A DNA stretch of 64,000 nucleotides. Origin: Prorocentrum cordatum (taxonomy: Eukaryota; Sar; Dinophyceae; Prorocentrales; Prorocentraceae). The translations under genes were made by a program, and so were the position numbers. The notes beneath the pieces are model-generated. The model saw only the letters and a program-made list of their open reading frames with translations, searched no databases and was not told where the DNA came from. Each line of letters opens with the position of its first letter. Position 1 is the first letter of the stretch. The stretch spans positions 633,192 to 697,191 of the forward strand of contig CAUYUJ010021682.1 in the NCBI GenBank assembly GCA_963575745.1. The letters are read 5' to 3'. Below, piece by piece: positions 43,460 through 53,049 of the stretch.

Positions 43460-45400
43460 GCATTTGAAGGGGAAGTAAATAATTCCTGCGTCCCGCCTCG
43501 GATGCATCCCAATTGGAATTGCAATCAGAAACAAGAATACGAATGAAAATGCGAATAAGAACAATAATAAGAATAAGGCGAGTGTCACTGGTACTGCTGA
43601 CACCGTAACTGTTACTGCTACCGTGATGACGATGAAACCTGATGGCGTGATGTTACTGTTATTGCTACCGTGATGCTACTGTTACCGTGATGCTACCGTG
43701 ATACTACCGTGATGCTACCGTGGTGCTACCGTGATGCTACCGCGTGAGTGCTACCGTGATGCTATTGTTACTGCGCCGAGCGAGTCCTCAGCTTGAAACC
43801 TGCGGGAACTGCGGCCAGAAGTATCGCGCTGACGCGCTGGATCCGACTAAAACGAAGCGGCCTGGGCAGGCGACCGGAACTCCAGCCTGAAGCGCGCTGA
43901 GCGAGTCCTCAGCTTGAAACCTGCGGGAACTGCGGCCAGAAGTATTGCGCTGATGCGCTGGATCTCTGAACTGTGGCCTGAAGATTGCTGAGAGAAACTC
44001 AGCACAACATCTGCCTGACAGGCTAAGCTCGCCCTCCCCTCCCTGCCGCCCTCTTTCCCAAGGAAAAGTAAAGAAAAACTAAGCTGAGAAAAGATAAGGA
44101 AAAGCTGAGAAAAGCTACACGAAACAACTGGGACAAACTTATTGAGGAAAAGCTGCGAAAAACTAAGGAAGAGCTTCGGAAAGCTGAGAAAAGCTGAGGA
44201 AAAGCTGAGAAAAGCTAAGGAATGCTGAGGAAAGCTACGAGCAAGCTGAGAGAACCTAGAAAAAGCTGAGAAAGATTAAGACAACCAAAAGAAAACTGAG
44301 GACAACTTGAAAAAAAACAAAGGAATCGCTGATAAAAAACTAAGAAACATATGAACAGTTAAGGAAACGCTGAGAAAATCTAAGGAACAGCTAAGTAAAA
44401 GCTGAGAAAAAAAGCTAAGAAATAACTGAAAAAAGCTAAAGAAAAAGCTGACAACAAAACAAAGGAACACTAAGGGAAATCTGAAACAAAGTTAAGGAAC
44501 AGTTGAAAAAGTTAAGGAAAAGCTGAAAAGTTAAGGAAACGCTGGGAAAAGCTAAGGAAAAGCTAAGAGAAGCTAAGGAATAGCTGAGAAAAGCTGGGGA
44601 AAGCTAAGGAAAACATGAAAAAAATGAAAAACTAAAACAAACAATGGGAACTTAAAGAAAACCAAGGTGGACACTTCCCTTCCCTCTGACAGCGCCAGAC
44701 GCGGCCTCTGAGGAACGCTCACCTGCACATGCCCCTGAGCACGCTCATCGTGCTCATCCTCCACCACGCAGGTGGCCTGTCGTGCCTGATGCAGTACCTC
44801 AGGGCGTGGGGGTTAGCTGCGCGCGACGCAGCCTGAGGTCAGGAGGGGGACGAGGAGGAAGAGCAGGAGGAGGACGAGGAGGAGGAGGAGGAGGACTGTG
44901 CCTGGGATCTCTGAACTGTGGCCTGAAGATTGCTGGGAGAAACTCAGCACAACATCTGCCTGACAGGCTAAACTCGCCCTCCCCTCCCTGCCGCCCTCTT
45001 TCCCAAAGGAAAGTAAAGAAAAACTAAGCTGAGAAAAGATAAGGAAAAGCTGAGAAAAAAACTACGGAACAACTGGGACAAGCTTATTAAGGAAAAGCTG
45101 CGAAAAATCTAAGGAAGAGCTTCGGAAAGTTGGGGAAAAACTGAGAAAAGCTAAGGAATGCTGAGGAAAGCTACGAGCAAGCTGAGAGAACCTAAGAAAA
45201 GCTGAGAAATATTAAGACAACCAAAAGAAAACTAAGGAGAACTTGAAAAAAAACACAAAGGAATAGCTGAGAAAAAAACTAAGAAACATATGAACAGTTA
45301 AGGAAACGCTGAGAAAAACTAAGGAAAAGCTAAGGAAAAGCTGAGACAAGCTAAGGAATGACTGAGAAAAGCTAAGGAAAAAAAACTAAAGAGAACCAAG
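43460..45400. repeat. Segmental duplication copies 2 and 3 with AAGCT arrays
   Basis: 43463-44400 repeats 39683-40600 (offset about 3780). 44905-45400 repeats the part starting GGATCTCTGAACTGTGGCC. AAGCT monomers occupy about 44060-44660 and 45010-45400. At 44680-44895 lies a copy of the Pro-rich tail of the minus-strand gene (original 45415-45628), broken at its GAG microsatellite. Confidence 0.75.
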
Positions 45401-45414
45401 GTGAGGCAATCTCC

Positions 45415-46420
45415 TTCCCTCTGACAGCGCCAGACGCGGCCTCTGAGGAACGCTCACCTGCACATGCCCCTGAGCACGCTCATCGTGCTCATCCTCCACC
45501 ACGCAGGTGGCCTGCCGTGCCTGATGCAGTACCTCAGGGCGCGGGGGTAGCTGCACGCGACGCAGCCTGAGGTCAGGAGGGGGACGAGGAGGAAGAGCAG
45601 GAGGAGGACGAGGAGGAGGAGGAGGAGGAGCACCAGCCTGAAGTCCATTCGCACTTGGCGCGCACCTGCACGGTCTGAATCATCTTCACGTGGCTGACGT
45701 ATGCCTGACACTCGTCCTTGTTTACCTTCGTAAACTGAGCCTGATGTAAAGCTGCCTCAAGGACTGGCTCGGAAAGGCCTCTCAACCATGTCTCAAAGCC
45801 CTTTTCGCCCTTCTGCTTATGACCTAGCGCTGCGAGCTCCTCCTGCGCCTGCTTCTGAGCCTTCTCCTTCTGCGCCTTCTGATGCGCCTCCACCTTCTCC
45901 TCCTCTGCGCCCTCCTTCGGTGCTGCGGCCTCCTTCTGCGCCTCCTTCGGCGGCTCCTTATGCGCCTGCACCTTCTCCTCCTGCTGCGCCTCCTGCTGCG
46001 CCTGCACCTTTTCCTCCTTATGCGCCTGCGCCTGCGCCTCCTTCTGAGCCTCATCCGCCTGCTGCGCCTCCTGCCCCTTATCCGGCGCCGTCTTCTGAGC
46101 CTTCTCCTCGGCGGCCCTCTCACTAAGGGCCTCAGCCTCTGCCTCCAGGATTCTCTTCACAGTGGCCTTAACTTCGCCCTTCAATACCTGGGTCGCCCCC
46201 TCCCTCAACCTCCTCCTCACTTCCTTCGGGTCCTCAGGGATGGCATCTGGCAGCGTCTTGCACCAGTTGCTGACCAAGGCTGCTTCCTCAGCCCTTCTCC
46301 TCAGCTCCTCTGCCTCCCTCTGCTCGGTTTGCTTCCGATCTGCTTTGGCCTGAAGGTGCTGCTGCGCAGCCTTGACCTTCGCCTCCTCAATGGCTGCTTC
46401 CTGAAGCCAGGTTCCCGCGC
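45415..46420 (-). CDS. Coiled-coil and Pro-rich C-terminal part of the split gene
   Basis: From about 46415 down the sense continues with LQEAAIEEAKVKAAQQHLQA and KADRKQTEQREAEELRRRAE, a long Ala/Glu/Gln/Lys coiled coil with KEAQ/KEEKVQA repeats, then FETWLRGLSEPVLEAALHQA and CQAYVSHVKMIQTVQVRAKC. After a GAG/CTC microsatellite (45583-45632) the best-looking frame is PDLRLRRVQLPPRPEVLHQA to EDEHDERAQGHVQV near 45430. The microsatellite changes the frame in one of the readings, so the join there is uncertain. The frame differs by one base from the protease part at about 46405-46425. Confidence 0.5.
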
Positions 46421-47311
46421 CTTCTCCAGCTGCTTCGCGGCGCTCACGCACTTACTGATGACAGCCTTCTTCCTGTCCTTAGGCGTCGTGACTGGAGCTC
46501 CTCCCTCACCTGCCAGTCTCCTGACCTCCACCTCGATGTAATGCATGACCCAATAGCCGCAGTCGGTACCTGATTGCCTGAAGATCTGGTGCCTGCTGAG
46601 CGCACTTACTAGCGTCTGTAGGCTGAGGTCTGGCACGACTGCCTTCAAGATCTGATGGGCTCTGTCCAGACACACCTTATTGATCTCGTTCATTGTCTCG
46701 TAATACCTGATGCGCGGCTCTGCTAGACTGATGCCCTCGTTCCTCGCCTCAACGACAAGGAGGGCCCAGTGTCCCACCTTGTGCCCCCCAGCGCCCTCAG
46801 GACACTGAAGGGGGAAGAACATCTTATCGTATCGATTGAGACCTCTCCTCATGGCCTCTTCCATTGCTTTCTGACACACCTCGTTCTGATCCCTGAGTGC
46901 CGAGAAATACACGCACATGCTATCAGGTGACCAGGTGAAGAAGTTGGCCTGAGGGAAGGTGTGCTCCAGGAGAACTGACCATAACTGAATGGTTTGTCCG
47001 TCCACGAGTGCGGCATCCTTCTGTACTTCCACTGGGGGTGCTGAGTCCACGCTCACCATGCCGAGTCTGCCAAGCATCTGATAATTCATATTATTGCTCA
47101 CGTGCTCGAACGTCAGAAGTGCTTTGGGCGTAAGCAACGTCTCATTCACTTCAACGACCGCGCGGACTGGGACGCGCCTGTTAGTCATTTGATCGTCGAA
47201 GATGCTGATCTCCTGATCCTCCTGGTGAGCGTACATGCAGTGGCCCACCTTCCCGAAGAAAGCCTCACCGCCGACGTACCCACGATCAACCCTGAACACT
47301 TTCTTGAGGTA
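46421..47311 (-). CDS. Ulp1/SENP-like (C48) cysteine protease domain
   Basis: Begins at the inferred exon start TAC-CTC-AAG (47311) and reads YLKKVFRVDRGYVGGEAFFG. Numbered from an upstream TTG at 47344, the catalytic layout is GHWALLVVEA (His192), IRYYETMNE (Glu216, where Asp is usual), RQSGTDCGYWVMHYIE (Gln257, Cys262). The DCG-aromatic-hydrophobic signature after Cys is typical of Ulp1-type proteases, which cut ubiquitin-like proteins. Gln sits one residue closer to Cys than in the usual QxNGxDCG pattern. The region upstream of the domain (about 130 residues) is not recognised. At the C-terminal end the protease frame runs on into Arg-rich nonsense (REPGFRKQPLRRRR), marking the frameshift. 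Confidence 0.7.
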
Positions 47312-48754
47312 CTGATCCTCATGGAATCGAGGTATTCCGAACAAAGCAGCGACCCTCGCAGATTACGAATGAGGATACGACTACAACGAACGAAAATACG
47401 AACGAAGACTAAGGAGAAATGTGAGGATGTCTCAGGGGATTTGGCCAAATCTATTAAGACATGTGAGGATGTCTCCAGCGAGTTGGCCAATTCTTATAAG
47501 AAATGTGAGGGTGCTCAGGCGATTTGGACAATTCTGCTAAGCAGTGTGAGGATGTCTCAAGCGATTTGGCCAATTCTAAGAAGACACGTGAGGATGTATC
47601 AGGCGATTTGTGCAATGTTACGAAGATGTGTGAGGATGTTTCAAGCGATTTCGTTTTCTTCTTTCTCTACTCGTTGTTCTGATCCGCTTGCTTTTCCGAT
47701 GAGGTTTCTATTGACAATCCTTTAGAGAAATGCGTTTTTTTCGGCCGTCGTAGGGGGTGGTCCACCCGAGGGCATCGCCCCCACCCCGCACCGTGGCGTT
47801 ATCTTAGCACCCAGCCAAAAAAATATCCGCGTGACAGCCAAATCGTGCTCGTCGTCGCCGAAGATACGAAGATAGAACAAGATAAGAAGAACAAGAAACG
47901 GAAAAGAACGAATAATATACTCATGAGAAGCAGAATACGACTGATTGTAAGAATACGGATAATAAACATCGTGTTCCTCATGATCCTCATGGAATCGAGG
48001 TATTCCGAACAAAACAGCGACCCTCGCAGACTACGAATGAGGATACGACTACAACGAACGAAGATACGAACGAAGACTAAGGAGAAATGTGAGGATGTCT
48101 CAGGGGTTTTGGCCAATTCTATTAAGACATGTGAGGATGTCTCCAGAGATTTTGCCAATTCTAATCAGAAATGTGAGGGTGCTCAGGCGATGTGGACAAT
48201 TCTGTTAAGCTATGTGAGGATGTCTCAAGCGATTTGGCCAATTCTAAGAAGAAATGTGAGGATGGATCAGGCGACTTGCGCCATTTTACGAAGATGTGTG
48301 AGGATGTTTCAAGCGATGTCTTCTTCTTCCTTCTCTACTCGTTGTTCTGACCCGCTTGTTTTTCCGATGAGGCTCCTATTGAAAATCCTCGGGAGAAATG
48401 CGTTTTTTTCGGCCGTCGCAGGGGGTGGCCCACCCGAGGGCATCGCCCCCACCCCGCACCGTGGCGTTATCTTAGCACCCGGCAAAAAAAAAATATCCGC
48501 GCGACGGCCAGATCGCGCTCGTCGTCGCCGTAATCGTCGGAAGACAACAATGGTAGATAGTTACGCCCGACAACCATGATATGGCTGAGAGGCCCAAGGA
48601 ACAACTGATGTTTCAGGCGAGTTGGCAAATTTGATTAAGAAATGCGAGGATGTCTCAGGCGAGCTTGCCATCTCTACGAAGAAATGCGAGGATGTCTTCG
48701 GCGACGTGGCCAATTCTACAAAAAAATATAAGGCGCCACTGCTTCTTTCACAGT
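47312..48754 (-). other. Second inferred intron, filled with 42-bp arrays and modules
   Basis: Coding sense stops at CAGGAGTCCAGG-TAC (about 48755) and resumes at CAG-TACCTCAAGAAAG (47311). Joining at AGG/TAC keeps the frame (QESRYLKKV). The ends look inverted: on the plus strand GAGGTATTCCGAACAAAGCA near 47329-47350 resembles the reverse complement of the other end, CAGGTACTGTGAAAGAAGCA. Inside are two modules, 42-bp arrays (47410-47650, 48070-48310, 48600-48740) and a ~660-bp duplication (about 47320-47880 and 47985-48560). Exact splice bases are not settled. Confidence 0.5.
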
Positions 48755-50034
48755 ACCTGGACTCCTGCCAGGCCTGCTCCAAGCTCTGCTGCTTGAGCGC
48801 CTCCTCGCCCTCTGCGGCCTTGGCCTGTGCTTCCGCCTTCCCCCTGTCCTTCTGCCGCTTTTTTCGCCAGAGCCTGAGGCACTTTCTGTCTCCTAACCTC
48901 TGACTTCAAGAGCTGTGTCTTCTTGACCTTCTTGTTACCAACCTTAGGCACCACGATCATGCTGCACGCCTGCCCCGCGGAGTAACCCTGAGACCTCAGG
49001 TTCCTGATTGCCGTGATGGCACCTTTCCTCGCCAAAGCTCTCTCCTCAGCCCTCTGTTTCCGCCCCTTTTGCCCCTTCCGCTGCCTGACGGGGTCGGGTT
49101 TCTGACTTGTGAGGTACCGATCGAGTCCTAAATCGTTCCTCCTCTGCGCTGGTGTCCTGAGCAGCGCCTTTGCTTCCTCTATGCCTTCGATGCCCTCGAC
49201 GTCGTTCACCTCCATGGACAACCACGCCTGCTGGCTGAGGTCCTTCAACGCAGCCTCCGAGAGCTCTCCTGATGCCAGCATGTCCTGCCACGTCGCCAGA
49301 ACACTGAGGTATCCTGGGGCCCCGTGGACGCTGGCCTCGCCTTCCTGGACCACGTCCTGCTCGCTGAGGACAGGCACGTCCTTAGGCATGCCCTGATCAT
49401 CGAGGTTGTCGAACCGTTTCTCAACCCAGCTGCTGCGCAGGCGGTGCTGTCCGATCTTAAGATCGCTGTCCTGAAACCACTTCTCCTCGCTGGCCCTGAC
49501 GAAAGCGTTCTGGCTGGGCTTCGGCCTGAGCACCGTCCACGCATTTCTGACGCAAGCCTTCTTCAGCGTGCTGTCCGCCTGAAAGTCTGCCATGAGGTCC
49601 TCCAAAGCTGAGGCTAAGGTCCTGAGGACCTCATACGTCCCGCATATGAAAATGGCCCTCGCGTTCTCCGAGTGAGCTAGCCGCTGCAGTTCTTTCCTCA
49701 GCTCCTACTGCCTTCTCCTCACCTCGGCCTTCAGCCTGAAGGCCACGTCGGTGTCCGTCACCTGCACGGCCTCGGCCATCTTACCTCTGATGAACACAGG
49801 TAGCTGACCCAAAGCGGCTGAGGTTCTCAGCGCAGAATCTGACAGGGCGCCCGCGAACATGTCTCTGAGACCGATGCTGCAGTTGGCGGCCTGAGATTGT
49901 TTCTCAAGTTTCCAGCACGTTATCACTGAGTCCTCGAACCCTGCTGGCTGCTGATATATATCAACGCCCAGGGCTGCGAGGCGTTGAAACAGGGCCTTGT
50001 TCTCCGACCTGACGGACTTTGTCCGCTCCTGCAA
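48755..50034 (-). CDS. Middle segment of the split gene (second transposase-like Asp motif)
   Basis: Starts right after the intron at TTGCAG-GAG and reads LQERTKSVRSENKALFQRLA. A motif AVQVTDTDVAF near 49755 has the shape of the second acidic motif of DDE-type transposases known to me from protists. A TAG at 49705-49707 follows VRRRQ, then the same frame resumes ELRKELQRLAHSENARAIFI. It continues to RSQGYSAGQACSMIVVPKVG; after the A6 run (48859-48864) a one-base shift gives KKRQKDRGKAEAQAKAAEGE and QSLEQAWQESRY. The domain assignment is inference from motif shape only. Confidence 0.5.
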
Positions 50035-50724
50035 GGGCAGAGCGGAGCGGGAGCAGCGCGAGAGTGAGGAATAGTTGAGGGAACCAAGGAAAAGCTGAGA
50101 GAACCGTGGAAAACTTAGGAAGAGCTGAGAAAAGCAAAGGAAAAGCTGACGAAAAGATAAGAAAAGCTACGGAAAAGCTAAGAAAAGCTAAGGAACAGCT
50201 CAAACAGTTACGGAAAATACGGAATAGCTCAGACAAGCTAAAGCTAGGAAAACCAAAAGAAAAGCTAAGGAAAAGCAAACAAGACCACATGAGAAAATTA
50301 GAAAAGCTAAGGAAAAGCTGAGAACATCTAAGAAAAAGCTGAGAAAAGCTAAGAAAACTGAAGAAAAATTAAGCAAACTTGTGAAAAGCGATGGAAATGT
50401 CAAAACAAAAACCGAAGGAAAAGCCAAGGAAAGCTGGGAAAAGCTGAGGAACAGCTCAAACAGTTAAGGCAAAACTCGGAAAAAGCTAAGAAAAGCTAAG
50501 GAAAAGTTAAGACCAGCTAAGGAAAAGCTGAGAAAAGCGAAGGACAAGCTCAGGAAAAGCTGGGAGAACCTAAGGAAAAGCTGAGACAAACTAAGGGAAA
50601 GCTAAGGAAAATCTGACAGAAGCTAAGGAAAAGCTGAGAAAAGCTGAAACAATTAAGGAACACTTGAGAAAAGAAGAAACATGCGTTTAAAGAATACGTC
50701 TCTCGCAATGCTCCCGCTCGCGCC
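50035..50724 (-). other. Intron with terminal inverted repeats and target-site duplication (introner-like)
   Basis: The exon sequence TTGCAG occurs at both edges (50725-50730 and 50029-50034 on the minus strand). Between them, the minus-strand 5' end runs GGCGCGAGCGGGAGCATTGC then GAGAG, and the 3' end, reverse-complemented, runs GGGCAGAGCGGAGCGGGAGC then AGCGCGAGAG. The arms share GAGCGGGAGC and GCGAGAG. The interior is mostly AAGCT monomers. Removing one TTGCAG plus the insert joins FLNPQLQ to ERTKSVR in frame. Splice dinucleotides are not GT-AG at obvious positions, but dinoflagellates often use other donors. Confidence 0.7.
50065..50690 (+). repeat. AAGCT monomer array inside the intron
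   Basis: Monomers of about 10-11 bp (AAAAGCTAAGG, AAAAGCTGAG). From about 50370, a stretch with TTAAGCAAACTTGTGAAAAG and GAGGAACAGCTCAAACAGTT matches the ~308-bp higher-order unit of the 60.5-62.7 kb array. Confidence 0.9.
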
Positions 50725-51421
50725 CTGCAATTGCGGGTTCAAAAAGGTCCGTCGCCTCAGCGCTCTCAATGACTGAGCGAAAGACTCCGGCACCATGTTG
50801 CCTGCCAGCCTGACGATCTCCTTGCCGTCGACGTGAAAGCGCTCAGTCTGAATCCATCTCCCGTCTTCTGAAATGTTTGAGAGCCTGCAGTGAGCCCCCG
50901 TGAACGCCACTGAGGTTGTTCCCCACTGGAAGTGCGGATCTGACGTGTCTGAACACCAGCTCTAGATTCTCTGTTCCAAATCAACAGCGATTCTGAGTTT
51001 ATCCTGATCAGCCGAGTTTTCCCCTCTGAGCTGAGTCAGCCCCTGTGCGTCGTCCTCCTCATCGCTGTTCAGCAGCTGATCCTTGCGAGCCTGCACTGAG
51101 GTCTCCTTGGCGCCTTTCCGGACCACGTCCGCGACCTCCCCCTCAGCGTAGAGTTGTTTCCTTGGGCTGATCTTTGGCCACATCGGCACCTGATCGGACA
51201 CGAAGATCACCAAATTCTGGACGTTGTCTCTGAATCCCTGAGGGTCAGCGACCACGTCTGAAAGATGCTCCAAGGGGCCGAAGCAGGCAGTCCTGAGAAC
51301 CTGGTCGAAGCTGCACCATCCCTGAAGGGCGCGCTTCTCCTCCTCTTCCAAAGAAATGCTCAGGAGGCGCTGAGGCTTGTACAATATGATGCCGTACGTT
51401 TCCTTGATGAAATCAGCTGTG
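50725..51421 (-). CDS. Middle segment of the split gene (first transposase-like Asp motif)
   Basis: The reading sense of the head is lost at its TAA near 51423 and resumes one base over as VNTADFIKETYGIILYKPQR. The motif VIFVSDQVPMWPKISPRKQL (about 51200) resembles the first Asp motif of pogo/DDE-like transposases (hydrophobic strand, then D-Q/E-x-P/G). A TAG interrupts at 50962-50964 (DLEQRI, stop, SWCSDTSDPHF) and the frame continues EDGRWIQTERFHVDGKEIVR and RRRTFLNPQLQ up to the intron. No search could be run; the family link is tentative. Confidence 0.5.
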
Positions 51422-51422
51422 T

Positions 51423-52847
51423 TTACTGAACCATCTTCTCATTCTTCGCCCTGGCCTTCTGACGCTTCTCAATCGCCTCAAGGAGGGCACTCTGAAGACT
51501 CGGCAACCAACCTTGTGGGTTCCTCTGAAGTTCGAGACGCTTCTTCATCTCATCGGCCTGATAGCAGTACTCCAAGTACAAATCACCTGGATCGACATAC
51601 TGACCTCCCTTACGCCATCTCAAGAACGTCTTATGCACCTCATCAAACACTGGCATGAGGAGGCTCCGCTTACCGGGCCCTTTCTTCTGACCTGACCCAC
51701 CTGCGTGGCGCTCAATGACCCTGATACCTTTGCCTGCCTGTCCTAACAAGCCCTGTTTCTTCTGCCTGCAACTGAAGATGCCGCCTGACCTGCCCAGGCG
51801 TAGCTTCTGAATGGCCTTCTCAACCTTCTCTTTCGCCTCATAGATCCTGACGAGCTGCCTCGTCTTGACGCCTTTCCCGAAGAGGGGCCTGATCTTACTC
51901 CACTGCTCCTCAGTTGGTTTAGAAGCCTCTTCGCCTGACCCCTTCACGAAGCCTACAGCGATGAGCTGGTCCTCGATGTACTGAGCGGCCTTCTTCTTGT
52001 GACCGAGCATGGGGATCTTCTTATGATCTTCTGGACTGAGGACCAGGCGGACGTCAGAGGGGAGCTGAAGGGCCTCGAAGTCCTTGTCCTGAGGAGGCCT
52101 GCCACCGGACCTTCCGCACATGGCGCCCCGCTGACCCGCCGACTTGCCCTCAAGCCCGTTCCTGCGAGCCTCCTCCCGCTGAGCGCCCTCGCCCTGCAGG
52201 CATCCAGCGGCTGATCCCAAGTGACTGAGCCCCCCTGAGTTCTCCAAGGCCCCTGTCCTGCCGAGCTCTCCGAACTCCTTGCCCTGGGCGCCTGAATCGC
52301 CTCCGAGATAGCCGAACTCGCCCCAGAGGTGTGAGGCCCGAGGCCGAGGACCGAGGAGCAGGCCCCTGAGCCTCTCGAGTTCCTGCTCCTGCTCCTGCCG
52401 CGCAGCCTCTCGTGCCTGAGCTGCCTCGGCATCCGTGCCTGTCCCCTGGAGCCGCGCGACCTCAGCCGCGACGTGCGCCAGCTGAGCTGACATTGAGCTG
52501 ACCTTCGCTTCCAGGACACTCTTGTGGAGACCGTCTGTCCTCCTCACCCTGCTCGGCCTGAGAGCCTCGGCGGCGGCCTCCCTGGCAGCTGGGTCTGCGG
52601 GCGCGGCGGGCGGCCTGCTCCTTCTCCTGGCTCCGCGCGGCGCAGCCTGCCGTTGCTGCTGCCCCTGAGCCTGAAGTCCTGCTGGGGCTGCCGAAGCCGC
52701 TGACGAAGCAGCTGCTGCTGAGCCAGGTGGGCGCGGCGGCTCTGGCTCCTGCTGAGTCGGCACCTTCGGGGGGCGACCTGGTCTACGCTTCGGCCTGGGC
52801 TCTTCCTTCGGCCTGAGTATGGCTCCTGGTCGCAAGAAGCACTCCAT
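51423..52847 (-). CDS. AT-hook/coiled-coil head of the split gene
   Basis: ATG at 52845-52847 begins MECFLRPGAILRPKEEPRPK. Residues 20-28 are KRRPGRPPK, a canonical AT-hook (minor-groove DNA binding). An Ala/Pro/Gln/Arg-rich linker follows, then a coiled coil at about residues 105-170 (VLEAKVSSMSAQLAHVAAEV onward), a Gly-rich stretch (about 175-250) and a basic helical region (KEKVEKAIQKLRLGRSGGIF), ending FDEVHKTFLRWRKGGQYVDP and KNEKMVQ. A start at this ATG is supported by the duplicate at 40693, which keeps the same start. It lies 72 nt downstream of a spliced-leader-like sequence (52919-52940). Plausible DNA-binding part of a transposase; not proven. Confidence 0.65.
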   Translation of the reverse strand: MECFLRPGAILRPKEEPRPKRRPGRPPKVPTQQEPEPPRPPGSAAAASSAASAAPAGLQAQGQQQRQAAPRGARRRSRPPAAPADPAAREAAAEALRPSRVRRTDGLHKSVLEAKVSSMSAQLAHVAAEVARLQGTGTDAEAAQAREAARQEQEQELERLRGLLLGPRPRASHLWGEFGYLGGDSGAQGKEFGELGRTGALENSGGLSHLGSAAGCLQGEGAQREEARRNGLEGKSAGQRGAMCGRSGGRPPQDKDFEALQLPSDVRLVLSPEDHKKIPMLGHKKKAAQYIEDQLIAVGFVKGSGEEASKPTEEQWSKIRPLFGKGVKTRQLVRIYEAKEKVEKAIQKLRLGRSGGIFSCRQKKQGLLGQAGKGIRVIERHAGGSGQKKGPGKRSLLMPVFDEVHKTFLRWRKGGQYVDPGDLYLEYCYQADEMKKRLELQRNPQGWLPSLQSALLEAIEKRQKARAKNEKMVQ

Positions 52848-52918
52848 GACTTCCGAAAAGTGAGTAGCTCTCCTGAGCAGTGAAAGCCTGCCCTGAACGC
52901 TGCCACTTGGAGCTGGCT

Positions 52919-52940
52919 ATTGAGCCAGGAAGGCTACGGA
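52919..52940 (-). other. DinoSL-like relic upstream of the AT-hook gene
   Basis: Minus-strand TCCGTAGCC-TTCCT-GGCTCAAT matches 18 of 22 DinoSL positions. Its distance to the ATG at 52847 (72 nt) suits a 5' leader from a trans-spliced, reverse-transcribed mRNA. Confidence 0.6.
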
Positions 52941-53049
52941 GAAACTGTGCGCTCTCTGGGCCGTCTGGAACTCTCGGACCGTCGCGGGCTCTCCTGGAAA
53001 TGCCACATGGGCCCTAAGATGCTCCAAGGCGCCGCAGGCAAGACATCTG

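Larger units (their letters stand above)
45415..52847 (-). pseudogene. Split multi-domain gene: AT-hook, transposase-like core, Ulp1-type protease
   Basis: The segments described separately below lie in order on the minus strand and read as one protein: head 52847-51423, middle 51421-50725, intron 50724-50035, middle 50034-48755, intron about 48754-47312, protease 47311-46420, coiled tail to about 45640 and a Pro-rich end. Breaks in the sense are two in-frame TAG stops (50962-50964 and 49705-49707) and one-base shifts near 51425, 48859 and 46410. DNA-binding head, two Asp-containing transposase-like motifs and a SUMO-type protease suggest a transposon-encoded protein; Ulp1-like proteases are carried by several DNA transposon groups. 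The breaks may be real decay or assembly errors in homopolymers. Confidence 0.6.

Noticed and set aside
45454-45711. Leu-rich membrane-protein-like frame
   Set aside because: It is the CTC microsatellite read in a second frame, overlapping the coiled-coil tail of the split gene.
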